A DNA stretch of 28,737 nt from a virus: positions 1 through 28,737 of the IMG/VR virus record IMGVR_UViG_3300041016_000333; one strand, written 5' to 3'. Under the pieces are notes generated by a model. That model saw nothing but the letters and a program-made list of their open reading frames with translations, made no database searches and had not been told where the DNA came from. Positions 7,196 through 18,300 of the stretch are shown here, piece by piece. Within the stretch, counting starts at the first letter, position 1, and every line of letters starts with the position of its first letter. Both the position numbers and the translations under genes were made by a program.

Positions 7196-7644
7196 TAATC
7201 CTTTAGTTCTTTCTTAACCTCACTAAAACTAAACACCATATCTTTAATACTCTTTATAAACTTTTTAATCTTTTCAGATATACCTTCACCTTTAACCCAT
7301 CTTATCTTTTCATCAATTGATGTATATTCAATCCATACAAATAATCCAGTCCAAAATTTGGTGAATAAATAATCAAACCATATATATTTTTTAGTTATTT
7401 CATTTATGATAGTTCTGTCAATTAAATAAACCAAAAGGATTACAGATAGATAAATCATTAACTTCATTGTAATACCCTTTCTTGTAATCTTACTTGTAAT
7501 TAATTCACCTTTCTTTTTAGCGTACCATCTACCAACGAATGTATCAAATATTACCATAATTGTAATAATTAACATAAGTGGTTGAAGTGGGGCAATGAAT
7601 GCAAGAAATACAATCCAAAAATTATTTAATGCTGTTAGTTTCAT
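7195..7644 (-). CDS. Holin family protein
   Basis: This 149-aa membrane protein has a long hydrophobic N-terminal stretch (about 7-37, probably two segments split by APLQPL), a second region at about 60-80 (KLMIYLSVILLVYLIDRTII) and a weaker one near 92-106, then a charged Lys-rich C-terminus. The pattern of TM segments, a loop with YAKKKGELITSKITRKG and a conserved-looking IEYTSIDEKIRW matches phage holins of the Bacteroidota type. Holins form lethal inner-membrane holes that trigger lysis. It overlaps the protease gene by 4 nt (ATGA), so translation is probably coupled. No endolysin is visible in the window. Confidence 0.7.
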   Translation of the reverse strand: MKLTALNNFWIVFLAFIAPLQPLMLIITIMVIFDTFVGRWYAKKKGELITSKITRKGITMKLMIYLSVILLVYLIDRTIINEITKKYIWFDYLFTKFWTGLFVWIEYTSIDEKIRWVKGEGISEKIKKFIKSIKDMVFSFSEVKKELKD

Positions 7645-8582
7645 AGGTTTAAAATACTTTTAATTTTAATTTCTTTATCCTCATCGGATATATTTGAATT
7701 GATGATATCTTCAATTTGACTGAATTTTTTGTTAATCATATCTTCTTCATATTGCTCAATGAATTTACCTTCTAAACTAAACCCACTAAATTCATTTGAA
7801 GTTTTGATTTTATCCCAATATTCTTCATTATCAATATAAAATGAACCAACCCAACTACCTTTTGGTAAATCAGGATATAATTCAGATGTTACTCTATCCC
7901 CAACAATAAAAGATTCAATAAGATATACATCCTTTACAATCTTTTTTGGATCGTGTTGTTCGTTAACATTATTGATTTTATTCTCCTTGAAGTATTTTTT
8001 CATCATCTTTAAGATTGTATCTTCACTGAACTTAACATAATACTTACCAAATATTGGATGATATCTTAAAATAGGTGTTTCAGCAATCATAACTGGGGAT
8101 GTTACAATCCTTTTTTCATCTGATTGGAATATATGTTTTGACATATTACCCATTGACATATTGTGATGTATCCATTCCATCTTTCTAATTGCCCAATTAA
8201 TACCTTCATCTCCTCCCCAATAATCCCAAGATATACCACCACATCCTTTATCATAAGGAACATCTTTATTTTGTTGGTGTCTTTTAAATGCTGCCATCCT
8301 ACCAATTGTATCAACACTAATATTTTCTCTGTTACACAATTGATTTGCTCTTTTTAATCCTACTTGTGTTGCACAATCATTAGGATTTTTTTCTTTATAT
8401 TTTAATGCTCTACAAGCATTTTCTGAAGCAGCTTTTGGGTAGTCATTATAGGTATCAGTTTGAACTGAAAACATATTCCATACTAAATCAGTTGCTGGTT
8501 TATCAACAAATGAAATAGCATCCATACCTGAATACATATCATTTTCTTCAATATCAAGATAAATAACTAATGGTTTATCCAT
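7641..8582 (-). CDS. XkdF-like prohead serine protease with inserted module
   Basis: The 313-aa protein carries the XkdF-type (Peptidase_S78_2) signature: AISFVDKPA near residues 22-30, VTSPVMIAETPILR (160-173), NEQH (207-210), ESFIVGDR (223-230) and LPKGSWVGSF (239-248), ending FSGFSLEGKF (265-274). His210 with Ser224 or Ser243 are candidate catalytic residues. Such proteases mature the prohead. Between the two conserved blocks is an extra module of about 95 residues (about 47-140: YPKAASENACRALK...GRMAAFKRHQQ...WGGDEGINWAIRK), a domain I recall from other phage proteins but of unknown role. The gene overlaps the holin gene by 4 nt and follows the tape measure. Confidence 0.75.
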   Translation of the reverse strand: MDKPLVIYLDIEENDMYSGMDAISFVDKPATDLVWNMFSVQTDTYNDYPKAASENACRALKYKEKNPNDCATQVGLKRANQLCNRENISVDTIGRMAAFKRHQQNKDVPYDKGCGGISWDYWGGDEGINWAIRKMEWIHHNMSMGNMSKHIFQSDEKRIVTSPVMIAETPILRYHPIFGKYYVKFSEDTILKMMKKYFKENKINNVNEQHDPKKIVKDVYLIESFIVGDRVTSELYPDLPKGSWVGSFYIDNEEYWDKIKTSNEFSGFSLEGKFIEQYEEDMINKKFSQIEDIINSNISDEDKEIKIKSILNL

Positions 8583-8618
8583 AACATATATATTTAAAAT
8601 TTAATAATGTTTAATCGT

Positions 8619-11603
8619 TTAAAAAGTGGTTGTATTTTGAATTCTTTTAACCCTCTGTTGAGATGAGGTTATATCTTGTTCTACAACGTACGCTCTAATC
8701 GTTTGTGTTTGTTTATTATCATTATAAACAGGTTGTGGTTTACTTGTATTACCCAATGATACTTGTGGTAAAAGATTATTACCCCCACCTGCCATATTAA
8801 CCAAGTTTAATAATTCAGGAAATAATCCTGATGAGTTTGAATTGATTACAGTTTCACCTGGTGCTAACATTGATGGAACACTATCCACACTTGATGGTCT
8901 ACCATTTTGGGGGACAATACCCCCTTTAGCGGCATAAAATTCTGTTGATTCAATTGCTGCTACCTGCATTGCTGCGAATACCCCTGCGACTGTTGCTGCC
9001 AATGTTTTAATTACAATTCCACCTGGTGTTCCAGCATAAGTTGATAAAACAGCATTGATACCATCAATAGTTGCTTGAGCAATTGAGAACCTTTTATTTG
9101 ATTGGAATGATTGTCTCTTTAAAGCTTTTTCTTCTTGAGCTTTTTTATTCTCAGTTTCTTTTAAAACTTTATTATATTCCTCATCAGTAATTTTTTTATT
9201 GGCAAGTGCCGCATTATTAGCCTCAATTTCTGCGTTATATATTGAATCAATTTGTTTTAATCTTTCATCTGTTGCTGTCTGTTGTAAGTTTTGAAGTCCC
9301 TGTAATAATTGGGATGCTAATTGACTAAACAATTGAACCTTCTCAACTCTATATTGAAATATAGCATCCTGTGTTTTCTTTTCAGCATCCTCAGTTTCTT
9401 GTCTAAATTGTTCGTCAGATTCTGCTTCTTTAACCTTAGCTTCCTTATTTAAATTTTCATTTTGTTTATTGATGACTTCGGTGGCTTTTTTCTCCAAATC
9501 AATTCTTTTTTGAATATCTTCAGCCCCCATCTTATTTATCTCATCCTGTTTTTCTTTTGTTGTTTTAACCTCATATTGTTTTGTATCTTCATTGTATTTA
9601 ACGGTTAAATCATATTGTGTCTCAAAAGATTTTACTATTTCAGCAATTTGAAGATCTCTTTCAGCTTTAATAATTCTTTTTCTTTCTTCGTTTTCATTTT
9701 TTAATAAACTTGTAATATAAACACTTGCTTGTTTTAATGCTGGTCTATACCCTTTTTCGGTATTGATAAAGAAATCAGCAACCGATTTTTCTGTTTCATC
9801 ATTTACCCCAATTAAAAGTGCTAATTTTTTATCTTGTAATTTCTTAAATTCACCAAATTCTAAATCATTACCTTGTAATTGGGTTTCAATTCTATCTAAT
9901 TCAAGTCGTTGTCTTCTATTATATAAACTCTTTAAACTATCTGTAACATTATTATTACCAAATGTGATTTCATTCTGTAATACTTTTTCAGCAACAGTTA
10001 AATCATCATACATTTTTTGAGCATCCTTACGTCTTTGGGTGTATAATTGATTAAGTTGTTCTTGTGTTAAATTATTTTGTGCTACAACATACTTCTGATA
10101 ATTAAATTCCAATGACTTTAATAGGGATGCTTTATCTTTTTCATCCTTAATTTGTTCGTTAATCTTCTTCTTTGTTTCTGTATATCTAAGTGTGATGGCA
10201 TCTAATGCTACTTCTTTTTCATATTCAATATCATCAACAGCATCTTTTGTTCTTTGATTTCTTAATTTGGATAATTCAATCTCTTTTGTGTTAGCTTCTT
10301 CACCTAATGTTTTAATTTCATTATATAATTCATTATACGATTTCTTTAAATCATCATTTGCTTTAACAATTTCTTTTGATTGTTCTACATATTTCTTACC
10401 CCCATTGGTTAATTCATCTTCAGATGTTTTTAATACGTCAATTCTTTTGGTATAACTTTGTAATTTAAATTCAGCACCTGACAATTGAGCTTGATATTCT
10501 TCCAATGATTTAACAAGTTCGGAGTTATTTCTATAATATTCACCAACTGTTATATTTAATTTTTTGGAAACCCTTTCTGCTTCAATTTGAATGTTCTGAA
10601 TTTTGGTTTCTAATTCAAGTTTCTTGGTTAAAACTTTATTGAAAGCCTCCTCATTCTTTTGTATTCTTAATTTAACAGTTTGATATTGGATATAATCAGC
10701 AACTTCTTTATTTAATATTTTTTGAAATTGAGCTTCATCCGATATATTTTTTAGTGTTGTTCCATATTCAGTATTAATTTCTTTAATTAAATCCTTTCTT
10801 TGTTTTGAATTTTCATTTGTTTGTTTCAATTGGTATATCAAACTGACAAATTTTGTTGATTCATCAGATATTGTTTTAATTGATTGTTTTTGTGCTTCAA
10901 TTGTTGCTAAATAAGCCTTTCTTCTTTTTTCTTCCTCTTTTGTTGATTCACTTGTTTTACTATTAAGAATGGATAATGCTGTAACCAACGCTAATACACC
11001 TGTAATAATTAATGCCACAGGGTTTGCCTTCATTGTGGTATTCAATCCCTCTTGAGCTACTGTTGCTCCTTCAGTGGCAACTGTTTCTGCTTCAGTGGCG
11101 ACAGTTAATATCCCCATTGATTGTGCTGCTGCCATCGCAGAAGCTTTAATTTGGGTCATTGTATCACCAAGACCACCCAATGTTTTGATTGCGTCAGATA
11201 ATCCTGCAAGTGCTTGTAATTTAACCAATGTCTTTTGTAGATCTTCAGATTCACTTCCAAACAATGCTTGAGCAGATGTGATAGCTTGAAAACCAGCAAT
11301 TCCAATTGATGCTGTTGAATTTAATGCTGTCCCCAAGTTTTCAACAGATGAACCAGCAGTTGAATTAATTACATCTTGTGTATCCTTGATTTGGTCTCTT
11401 AATTTACCTGCCTCAATGGATAATTCTCTAAACCTAGTAGAACCTTCATCAAGATTATTTAATTCATTCTGCATTGCTCTTAATTGAGCCTTTAAGGATG
11501 TAGTTTGTTTTACAGTTTGACCCAATTCTTGATTTAATTTATTAACAGAATTGTCTGCCTGTTTTGAATCTACTCTAATATTAATTTGTGCCGTGCTAGC
11601 CAT
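8619..11603 (-). CDS. Tail tape measure protein
   Basis: The 994-aa product is the tape measure, which fixes tail length inside the tube and helps eject DNA. The N-terminus (about 1-80) is a coiled coil with AQLRAMQNELNNLDEG. A hydrophobic segment follows near 192-213 (NPVALIITGVLALVTALSIL), then long Lys/Glu-rich coiled coils (about 215-800). A second hydrophobic region near 880-905 precedes a Gly-rich tail with SSVDSVPSMLAPGETVINS, a motif I know from many tape measures. At about 1.5 angstrom per residue the length predicts a tail near 150 nm. The gene lies between the adhesin-like protein and the prohead protease, an order seen in Bacteroidota phages rather than in lambda. Confidence 0.85.
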   Translation of the reverse strand: MASTAQINIRVDSKQADNSVNKLNQELGQTVKQTTSLKAQLRAMQNELNNLDEGSTRFRELSIEAGKLRDQIKDTQDVINSTAGSSVENLGTALNSTASIGIAGFQAITSAQALFGSESEDLQKTLVKLQALAGLSDAIKTLGGLGDTMTQIKASAMAAAQSMGILTVATEAETVATEGATVAQEGLNTTMKANPVALIITGVLALVTALSILNSKTSESTKEEEKRRKAYLATIEAQKQSIKTISDESTKFVSLIYQLKQTNENSKQRKDLIKEINTEYGTTLKNISDEAQFQKILNKEVADYIQYQTVKLRIQKNEEAFNKVLTKKLELETKIQNIQIEAERVSKKLNITVGEYYRNNSELVKSLEEYQAQLSGAEFKLQSYTKRIDVLKTSEDELTNGGKKYVEQSKEIVKANDDLKKSYNELYNEIKTLGEEANTKEIELSKLRNQRTKDAVDDIEYEKEVALDAITLRYTETKKKINEQIKDEKDKASLLKSLEFNYQKYVVAQNNLTQEQLNQLYTQRRKDAQKMYDDLTVAEKVLQNEITFGNNNVTDSLKSLYNRRQRLELDRIETQLQGNDLEFGEFKKLQDKKLALLIGVNDETEKSVADFFINTEKGYRPALKQASVYITSLLKNENEERKRIIKAERDLQIAEIVKSFETQYDLTVKYNEDTKQYEVKTTKEKQDEINKMGAEDIQKRIDLEKKATEVINKQNENLNKEAKVKEAESDEQFRQETEDAEKKTQDAIFQYRVEKVQLFSQLASQLLQGLQNLQQTATDERLKQIDSIYNAEIEANNAALANKKITDEEYNKVLKETENKKAQEEKALKRQSFQSNKRFSIAQATIDGINAVLSTYAGTPGGIVIKTLAATVAGVFAAMQVAAIESTEFYAAKGGIVPQNGRPSSVDSVPSMLAPGETVINSNSSGLFPELLNLVNMAGGGNNLLPQVSLGNTSKPQPVYNDNKQTQTIRAYVVEQDITSSQQRVKRIQNTTTF

Positions 11604-11615
11604 ATATAATTATTT

Positions 11616-12797
11616 TTAGTTTACGAATGTGAATGAACCTCCACCACTTGATGGTGATGAACCCCAAGATGATACCACAGTTATATTTGTTGTATTTGTT
11701 GTTGCTCCACTTAATACTTCTATTGCGTTTGTTGCTATTATATCTGTAAATTGTGTAAAATTACAAGATGAACTACCTGTTACATTTAAGGTTGCTTGTA
11801 CCCCTGATGATGATGATTTAATTGTATTTCTATTTCCTGAACCCATACCATAAACAAATAGATTGGATAATGTATTTGTTGTCCCTGTTGGAATAGATAA
11901 GTTTGTACCAAGATATGTAATTGTACCAACACTATTAACTGAGTTATGACCTAAATACATATTAGTTCCATTTATTCTACCTGCTCCTGCAAATATTAAA
12001 TTGTTTAAAACAGTACTTGATGAACCACCTAGAAAAAAATCTGTAAAACGTAAATTACTTGTTAATGATACTGTTGTTGCGTTGACTGATAAAGCATTTA
12101 TTCTATCCCAAGTCATACCACTTGTATTTAATGTTATAGTTCCGTTAACGGCATTAAATTTTAAAATAGCAGCATTACTAGCAAATGAACCTGATGTATA
12201 AGTAACTGTACTAAGATTGTTTGGGCCTAATCCTTGTGTATTTATTGTTACTGTTCCTGAATGTTGAAATGTGAATGGGGTTTGAAATGATTGACAATCT
12301 ATTGATTGTGCTCCTGAACCAGCAATTCTTATATTTGTTGTACCACCTACAGCATTTGTAGATGAACTAAAATTACCTGTAACAAACATACTATTACCAT
12401 TTAAAGTTGTTGATACTGTTTGGGAATATGTCGTTGCTGATAAGTTATCAGCTAATGTTTTAGTTGTATTATTGGTTGCTATCGTAAATGCTGGTATTGA
12501 CCTACCATTAGTTGTAATTGTTGCAGTTGAAATGGATGTTAATGCAGCAGTTCCAGCGAATGTCATACTAGCCCCCAATGTAATATTATTGGTTACAGTC
12601 AATGCATTCGTCATTGTTATGGTATTTGTATAAGTTGATAAGTTCAAACTTAAACAAGCGGCAGCAACGTTTATTGTTAATTGACCTGATGTGGCTGTTG
12701 ATACAACATCATCTGCTGAAGTTGGGACTGCTCCTTCAACCCAAGTACCTACTGTGTTCCAGTTTCCACCACCATTGGCTATTGTTCTTGTTGCCAT
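11616..12797 (-). CDS. Beta-rich adhesin-like tail protein
   Basis: The 393-aa protein starts MATRTIANGGGNWNTVGTWV and continues GAVPTSADDVV, a pattern found at the start of many right-handed beta-helix or adhesin domains. The rest is dominated by Thr, Asn, Ser and Ala in short strands (for example TITMTNALTVTNNITLG), with almost no charge and no helices, as expected of a parallel beta solenoid. It lacks catalytic motifs. Lying between the long fibre gene and the tape measure, it is most likely a receptor-contacting tail protein. The upstream AGAGGAA resembles a Shine-Dalgarno site but encodes the end of the preceding small gene. An enzymatic depolymerase cannot be excluded. Confidence 0.6.
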   Translation of the reverse strand: MATRTIANGGGNWNTVGTWVEGAVPTSADDVVSTATSGQLTINVAAACLSLNLSTYTNTITMTNALTVTNNITLGASMTFAGTAALTSISTATITTNGRSIPAFTIATNNTTKTLADNLSATTYSQTVSTTLNGNSMFVTGNFSSSTNAVGGTTNIRIAGSGAQSIDCQSFQTPFTFQHSGTVTINTQGLGPNNLSTVTYTSGSFASNAAILKFNAVNGTITLNTSGMTWDRINALSVNATTVSLTSNLRFTDFFLGGSSSTVLNNLIFAGAGRINGTNMYLGHNSVNSVGTITYLGTNLSIPTGTTNTLSNLFVYGMGSGNRNTIKSSSSGVQATLNVTGSSSCNFTQFTDIIATNAIEVLSGATTNTTNITVVSSWGSSPSSGGGSFTFVN

Positions 12798-12800
12798 ATC

Positions 12801-13022
12801 TTATTCCTCTATTTTAGTTGTATAATCTACGATTAAATCAGATTCATCGTAGGTATGTTTATCCAAAAATTCATCAGTTAGTTCATCAACTCGTTTTAAC
12901 ACCAATAAATTTATTTCTTTATCTGATAAATTATTATCTATCATTATCTCCCAATTGATATTATCATATTCAAATAATATGATTTGAGCTTCTTCTAATT
13001 TTGTATTAATAATATACTTCAT
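12801..13022 (-). CDS. Small hypothetical protein between fibre genes
   Basis: The 73-aa acidic product (MKYIINTKLEEAQIILFEYDN...) starts 2 nt after the long fibre stop and ends 3 nt before the adhesin-like gene start, so it is tightly packed in the operon. It appears mixed alpha/beta with a central helix (DKEINLLVLKRVDELTDEFL, about 34-53). No motif identifies it. Small genes in this position are sometimes fibre-assembly chaperones or fibre-bound accessory proteins, but that is only positional inference. Confidence 0.6.
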   Translation of the reverse strand: MKYIINTKLEEAQIILFEYDNINWEIMIDNNLSDKEINLLVLKRVDELTDEFLDKHTYDESDLIVDYTTKIEE

Positions 13023-13024
13023 AT

Positions 13025-15340
13025 TTATGATTTTGTAATATAAATAATTAAGTTCACCCTTGTTACTGTGGATGCTGAATCTACATTGAATGCTATAATA
13101 TCACCAGCAGTTACAGATGTTGTCCACGTTGATAATGTTAAATCCTGATTTTTAACTGCTGAAGATAGGGTTGGTTTTTCTGAACCTGCTATTGTATCAG
13201 CAACCGTTGGAGGGAAGTTAGCAAATGTATCTTTCCATACATCAACAACGGTTGAACCTGTTGTATCACCAAATATATTCCATCCTGTAATTGTTCCGTT
13301 ATAAGGTATTGTAATATATCCTTTAACACCTGTTGTGATTGCTGAACCACCACCATCTATTGTAATTCCAAATGAACCTGCTGTTGCTCCTGTTGAAGCA
13401 ACACTATCAACATATCCTTTATCAATTATACTTCTATCTGTGTATTGAGATGAATAATCAGCTGCGTATTCAATTACACCACCAGTTACAGTAATTCCTG
13501 TTGATACTAAATTAATAATTCTTGAATCAACACCATCATTAGCTTCAATAGATATATCAGTATCATTAAATGCTAATTCTGTATATGATACCCCTGTTGT
13601 TGATTGGGATTTTAAATATGAACCATTAAGTGGGTCAAGTGATAAAGTATCTTGTATTGAATTTGTAGTTTGTCCTAATCCATATATTATAACTGAACCA
13701 TCAGATGAAATATTTTCCATATTAATTGATGATACAACAGTACTTGTAGTATTATCAAAAGATGTTAATAATGTTTGATTTGGGTTTATATTAATTGCGG
13801 ATGAATTAGAACTAACCCCCTCAAGAGTTGATAATGAAGTTGCTGTTTGACTTATTGATAAACTTCCTAAATTACCTGTTGCAGTATCAGTTGCGTTTGC
13901 TTGAATAGTACTTACTGATGAAGTTATAGTAGTGTTATTTGTTCCATCATCTACTGTTATAATGGTATTTATTGGTTGAATATCAATTGATGAATAATCA
14001 CCACTAGTTCCATCAGTCATTAATAATTGAGATGATGTTTGACCTATTGTTAATTGTCCAAAATCACCTGTTGCTGTATCAGTCGTTACATTTTGAATGC
14101 TATCTGCTAGCACGTTTAAATAACTATTTTTAACACCATTATCTGTTAATATCTCGGTATTAGTTGAATTATTATCAATAATAGATGTGTCAGTCCCATC
14201 TGTCGTAGTTAAAGTATTACCAAGAATTGTATTTAGAAAATTGGCTGTAGTTCCAGAATTGTCATTAGATATTATTTGATTACCTACTTTATCTAATGTT
14301 AATCTATAATATTCACCCGTATCAACTTTTGTTTCACTTAATTCAATCCCAACACCATCAATATATTTAATTACACCTTGATATTTTGATGTATCGTTAT
14401 ATGTGTTAAATTCTACATAATCTATCATTTGTGTTGATGCATATAGATTACCATTATTAGCATCAACATCAAATTTTAATCTATCTAATTGTTGGTCTGA
14501 TTCTGATATCTCACCTGTTGAAGATTTTGTAATTGTTCTTTTTAATCTATCCCCACCACTATTAACATCTTTTGCAGTATATGATCCACCAGTTGTAAAT
14601 CCTGTTATTGAGGTATCACTAAAAATTGATAATGGGGAACATCCAATAATATTTGAAACATATAAATCAGTAATACAATTTCCTGAACCACCACTGAATG
14701 TTGTATCTGTAAATCCTGTAACAGTTACAGAACCATTTTGTCTATTTAATGTTAAGGTTCCAGAATTATATGTACCACCTGTTACATAATTGTCAGGGTC
14801 TATAGGTAAATTTTGATATGTTGTTGCTGATATTGCTCCATTAATAGTTAATCCTGTCATTACATTGATGAAAACATTTAACGATGCTCCTGAATTGGAT
14901 ACAATTGTTAATCTATTTGCGTTATCATAAGTAAATCCTGTTACATAAATGTCACCAGTATTAATATTTGTTAATCCTGATCCATCACCAAATAATGTTG
15001 TAGCTGAAAAAGCCCCATTAACAGTTAAACCTGTCATCGTATTAATTGATGTTGATAATGATGAACCATTATTATTTGAAATGGTTAATGTATTAGCATT
15101 ATCGTAGGTAAATCCTGTGGCAAATATTGATGAGGTATAACCCGAATTTAATATTTGAAGAATACCATTATCAGTTCTAACCCATAAATTTTCATCTGTT
15201 GTATTTAGAAATAATTCTCCAACAAATAAATCTGTATTAGTAAATGTTGATAGGGTTGTTCCTGTTGGTATTGTGGGTGTTACCCCTGTTTCTGTTGCTC
15301 TTTTTATTAACAACCTTGAATATTCTATTTTATCACTCAT
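13025..15340 (-). CDS. Long tail fibre protein with repeats
   Basis: The 771-aa protein has an N-terminal fibre-attachment-like block (FVGELFLNTTDENLWVRTDNG, about 39-59), then two copies of a repeat of about 50 residues (starting near 75 and 131) with TGFTYDNANxLTI and TMTGLTVNGAxSATT elements. A long Thr/Ser/Asn/Asp-rich middle contains looser repeats (TDTATGxxGxLxIxQT twice), typical of trimeric fibres. The C-terminal 115 residues form a distinct beta domain (GITIDGGGSAITTG ... DVWKDTFANFPPTVADTIAGSEKP) that I recall at the ends of many environmental phage fibres, and it is probably the receptor-binding tip. A candidate phage promoter sits directly upstream. Confidence 0.75.
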   Translation of the reverse strand: MSDKIEYSRLLIKRATETGVTPTIPTGTTLSTFTNTDLFVGELFLNTTDENLWVRTDNGILQILNSGYTSSIFATGFTYDNANTLTISNNNGSSLSTSINTMTGLTVNGAFSATTLFGDGSGLTNINTGDIYVTGFTYDNANRLTIVSNSGASLNVFINVMTGLTINGAISATTYQNLPIDPDNYVTGGTYNSGTLTLNRQNGSVTVTGFTDTTFSGGSGNCITDLYVSNIIGCSPLSIFSDTSITGFTTGGSYTAKDVNSGGDRLKRTITKSSTGEISESDQQLDRLKFDVDANNGNLYASTQMIDYVEFNTYNDTSKYQGVIKYIDGVGIELSETKVDTGEYYRLTLDKVGNQIISNDNSGTTANFLNTILGNTLTTTDGTDTSIIDNNSTNTEILTDNGVKNSYLNVLADSIQNVTTDTATGDFGQLTIGQTSSQLLMTDGTSGDYSSIDIQPINTIITVDDGTNNTTITSSVSTIQANATDTATGNLGSLSISQTATSLSTLEGVSSNSSAININPNQTLLTSFDNTTSTVVSSINMENISSDGSVIIYGLGQTTNSIQDTLSLDPLNGSYLKSQSTTGVSYTELAFNDTDISIEANDGVDSRIINLVSTGITVTGGVIEYAADYSSQYTDRSIIDKGYVDSVASTGATAGSFGITIDGGGSAITTGVKGYITIPYNGTITGWNIFGDTTGSTVVDVWKDTFANFPPTVADTIAGSEKPTLSSAVKNQDLTLSTWTTSVTAGDIIAFNVDSASTVTRVNLIIYITKS

Positions 15341-15348
15341 TTTGAATA

Positions 15349-15381
15349 TTTTATTATAAATATATTTATTTCCTTATTGTT
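15349..15381 (-). promoter_or_regulatory. Candidate phage-specific promoter P2
   Basis: AACAAT (15376-15381, minus strand), a 17-nt spacer and TATAAT (15353-15358) lie in the 42-nt gap before the long fibre gene. The 15-mer ATATTTATAATAAAA (15349-15363) is identical to that at three other starts. The ATG is 12 nt downstream of TATAAT. It would drive the fibre, adhesin and tape measure genes. No terminator is visible just upstream. Confidence 0.6.
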
Positions 15382-15382
15382 T

Positions 15383-18300
15383 TTATGGGGTTGTTACACT
15401 ACCAAATGGTGATATTGAACCATCTATTATTGGTCTTAATTTAGAATCACCACCAAAATTCCTAACACTATTTTCACCACCATCCAATTTATCTATTAGA
15501 TTTGTTTTTCCAACGTTCATAACGTCATTTGAACCAGCATCAATTATATATACATAATTTGGAACAATACCATCGTTGTTAATTTTTATTCTATCTAAAT
15601 AAATTGTGTTATCTTCTGTTGCTGTTAAACCATCACCAATTACAAGGATATTGTTTCCACTTGGCATTGATGAATTATTACCAAGTAAAACACCACTTTT
15701 AACATTATTACCAACAAAATTACCCCTACCTTTAATAATAACATCAGGTGAATTTGGGGAATTATTATTTTTCATATTATTGGTTGTCAATACCTCAGAT
15801 ATTGGTGCCCCATTATATGATATTTTAATTTTATCTTTATCAATTCCACCACCTGGTAGTGGGTCAAATGGTGGTCTTGGGAATATTTTATTTGCCCAAC
15901 ATACACCACCCTTATAAGTTCCACCCAATGAAGAACAACACTCAGGTGATACAACTTGACCTGATGCTGATGTATAATATGGTCTTCCTGTTTTTGATTT
16001 CTTTCCAACTATATCTGTGGGACAAGCACTATTTGATTTTGGTATTTCAATTCTATCAGGACTAAAGATTTTTAAATCTGTAATTTTGAATAAAACAACT
16101 TTTGTTAATCTATCATTTGCTACAGGATTATAATCAACAATTTTATTAACCCTCCAATAAGAATTATCAATTAAAATTATATCCCTAAAATCAAACTGTG
16201 AGATATCTTTTGGGGTTAAGTGGAAGTATGCTTCCATCAACCTTGAATTAATGTCTGTAATCTGTCTAAACGTTGGATTATGAAACTTATCCATTAATGT
16301 ATGGACTGGATATTGGTCTGTTTGATAATATGTCTTATATGGATTGTCAAATGATAAATCATATTGTGGATTAAATGGATCATCCCACATACCACAATAT
16401 GGATATACATCTAAAGTTGTCCCCAATACATTTGATTGATTTGGGAAATCCTTTAAGATATAAGTATCATATGTTGTTTGTAATCCACCATAAAATAAAA
16501 TCCTTGTATTGACCTTTCTTGGGGTCATCTGATTATCATTTAAATCAATAAAGAATGGTGCTACCCTATCCCCAATATATAATTGAGCATTTGGTGTAGG
16601 GGAAAACCCTAATTTTAATTCATTTGTTTCATTTGAAAAATCATTCTCTACTTCAAATTGTAAATCACCATAGATTCTTTTGATATCACTATAATATTGG
16701 TTGTTATAATAATCATCATCTTGAGTATATGTGAAGGTATAAAGTTTTGAATCCAATTCTGACATTGGAATAATCTTTATTTCACTATCATTATCTAATT
16801 TATAAGTCCAATCATTTATTTTTGGTTTTGAATTATAGTAATCCTCTCTTGGTTCAATAATAAAATCATTTGGTTTTACTGGATTATCAGCAACAACCAA
16901 GTTAAACATCTTAACAATATCCAAAAAGAAATCTTTAATCTTAACCTGACTTGATAAGATTTGATTCATATTGATGTTTGTATTCACACCATTGTCATTA
17001 TTTGAAGATGGGACAACTTTAAAGGTTGTTGGAATACCATTATAACTTTCTTTTAATAACGCTTGAACCAATATTTGATTATCATCCCCAACCCAATTAA
17101 CTCCCTCATTATATTCTAATCCAAATTCAATAAATAACCTATCACCCTCTTCTAAAAAGACATTTTGTGCTGTCAATATAAATGGTAATGGATTATCTAT
17201 ATCATAAACAGGTGATATTGCTGGTGGGGTAAATGATGGTTGGAATGTTGCGGGGAATTCTGTTGATTGACTTATAAAACTTGATGAACCATTTGTATTA
17301 ACTCTCAATAATCTATAGTAATATCTAAATTCACCCCCTTGAAATTCAATTGTGAATGGTGAATCAATATTGATATATTTCATTATCAACTGACCGTTAA
17401 AATCAATATCATAATATCCTGAATATTGACAGGTATAAACTGAATATGGATCAACTTGTGTTATGTTATTGTCCCAACTACCAAGTAAATCTTGGAAGTC
17501 ATCATCACCTACTGTACCTGACTCCCTATCAAGACCAATAAAATATGTAAAATTTGAATTCTTATACCACCCATACCCGTGTTTCATCAATGGGGATATG
17601 TTTCTATACCCTGTTGGATAATCAGCAACTATGGGGAAATAAGACCATTGATTTGATAACGCTGGTGTTGATTCATCATTTGAACCATTAACCCCAACTA
17701 TTGTCGTTTGTTTATTTATTGCATCAGCATCCTTTTCAATCTTATCGTTTACATAAGGTAGAATTAACTTCTTGAAATAATCACTATTAAAGAAATTGGA
17801 TGTATAGGTAAAACCAGCAGAATCAAATATCTTATCAATAACAGTTTTAACATATACAGATGGGAATAAATCATATGTGTATAATCTATCATATACATCA
17901 GTTGAATTACCATTGATGATATAAGGATAAACATAACCAGTACCAGGTTCACCATATTGTGTATCAACTCCCTGATTTTTAATATTATAAGTCCAAGAGT
18001 TTTGAATATTCTGTTGGGAACGTATGTGATTATATTCTGATAAATCTAAATTCCTTAATGTTAAATCCCCGAAATCAGTTAAAACACTTTTTAATTGACC
18101 TGTGATTACAATTTCATATTCAACTAATTTATTATCAATAAGGATATCAATAAGTTGTAAATCACCTGTTATAATTTGATTGTCCCCAACTCTTAATTCA
18201 CAATAAATCTTTTTAACAGGGTTGAAGAATGCCGCATCAATATTGACATCAAATATCCTTCTAAAAAATGTATTGTTGTTTGGTGTTCCAGGTATTTTAA

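Noticed and set aside
8583-8618. AACATT box before the protease gene as a promoter
   Set aside because: The sequence at the -10 position is TATGTT, without the ATATT-TATAAT core, so the match is too weak.
13025-15340. Repeats in the long fibre gene as a CRISPR-like or satellite array
   Set aside because: The repeats are in frame, diverged at DNA level and differ in spacing, as expected of repeated fibre domains.
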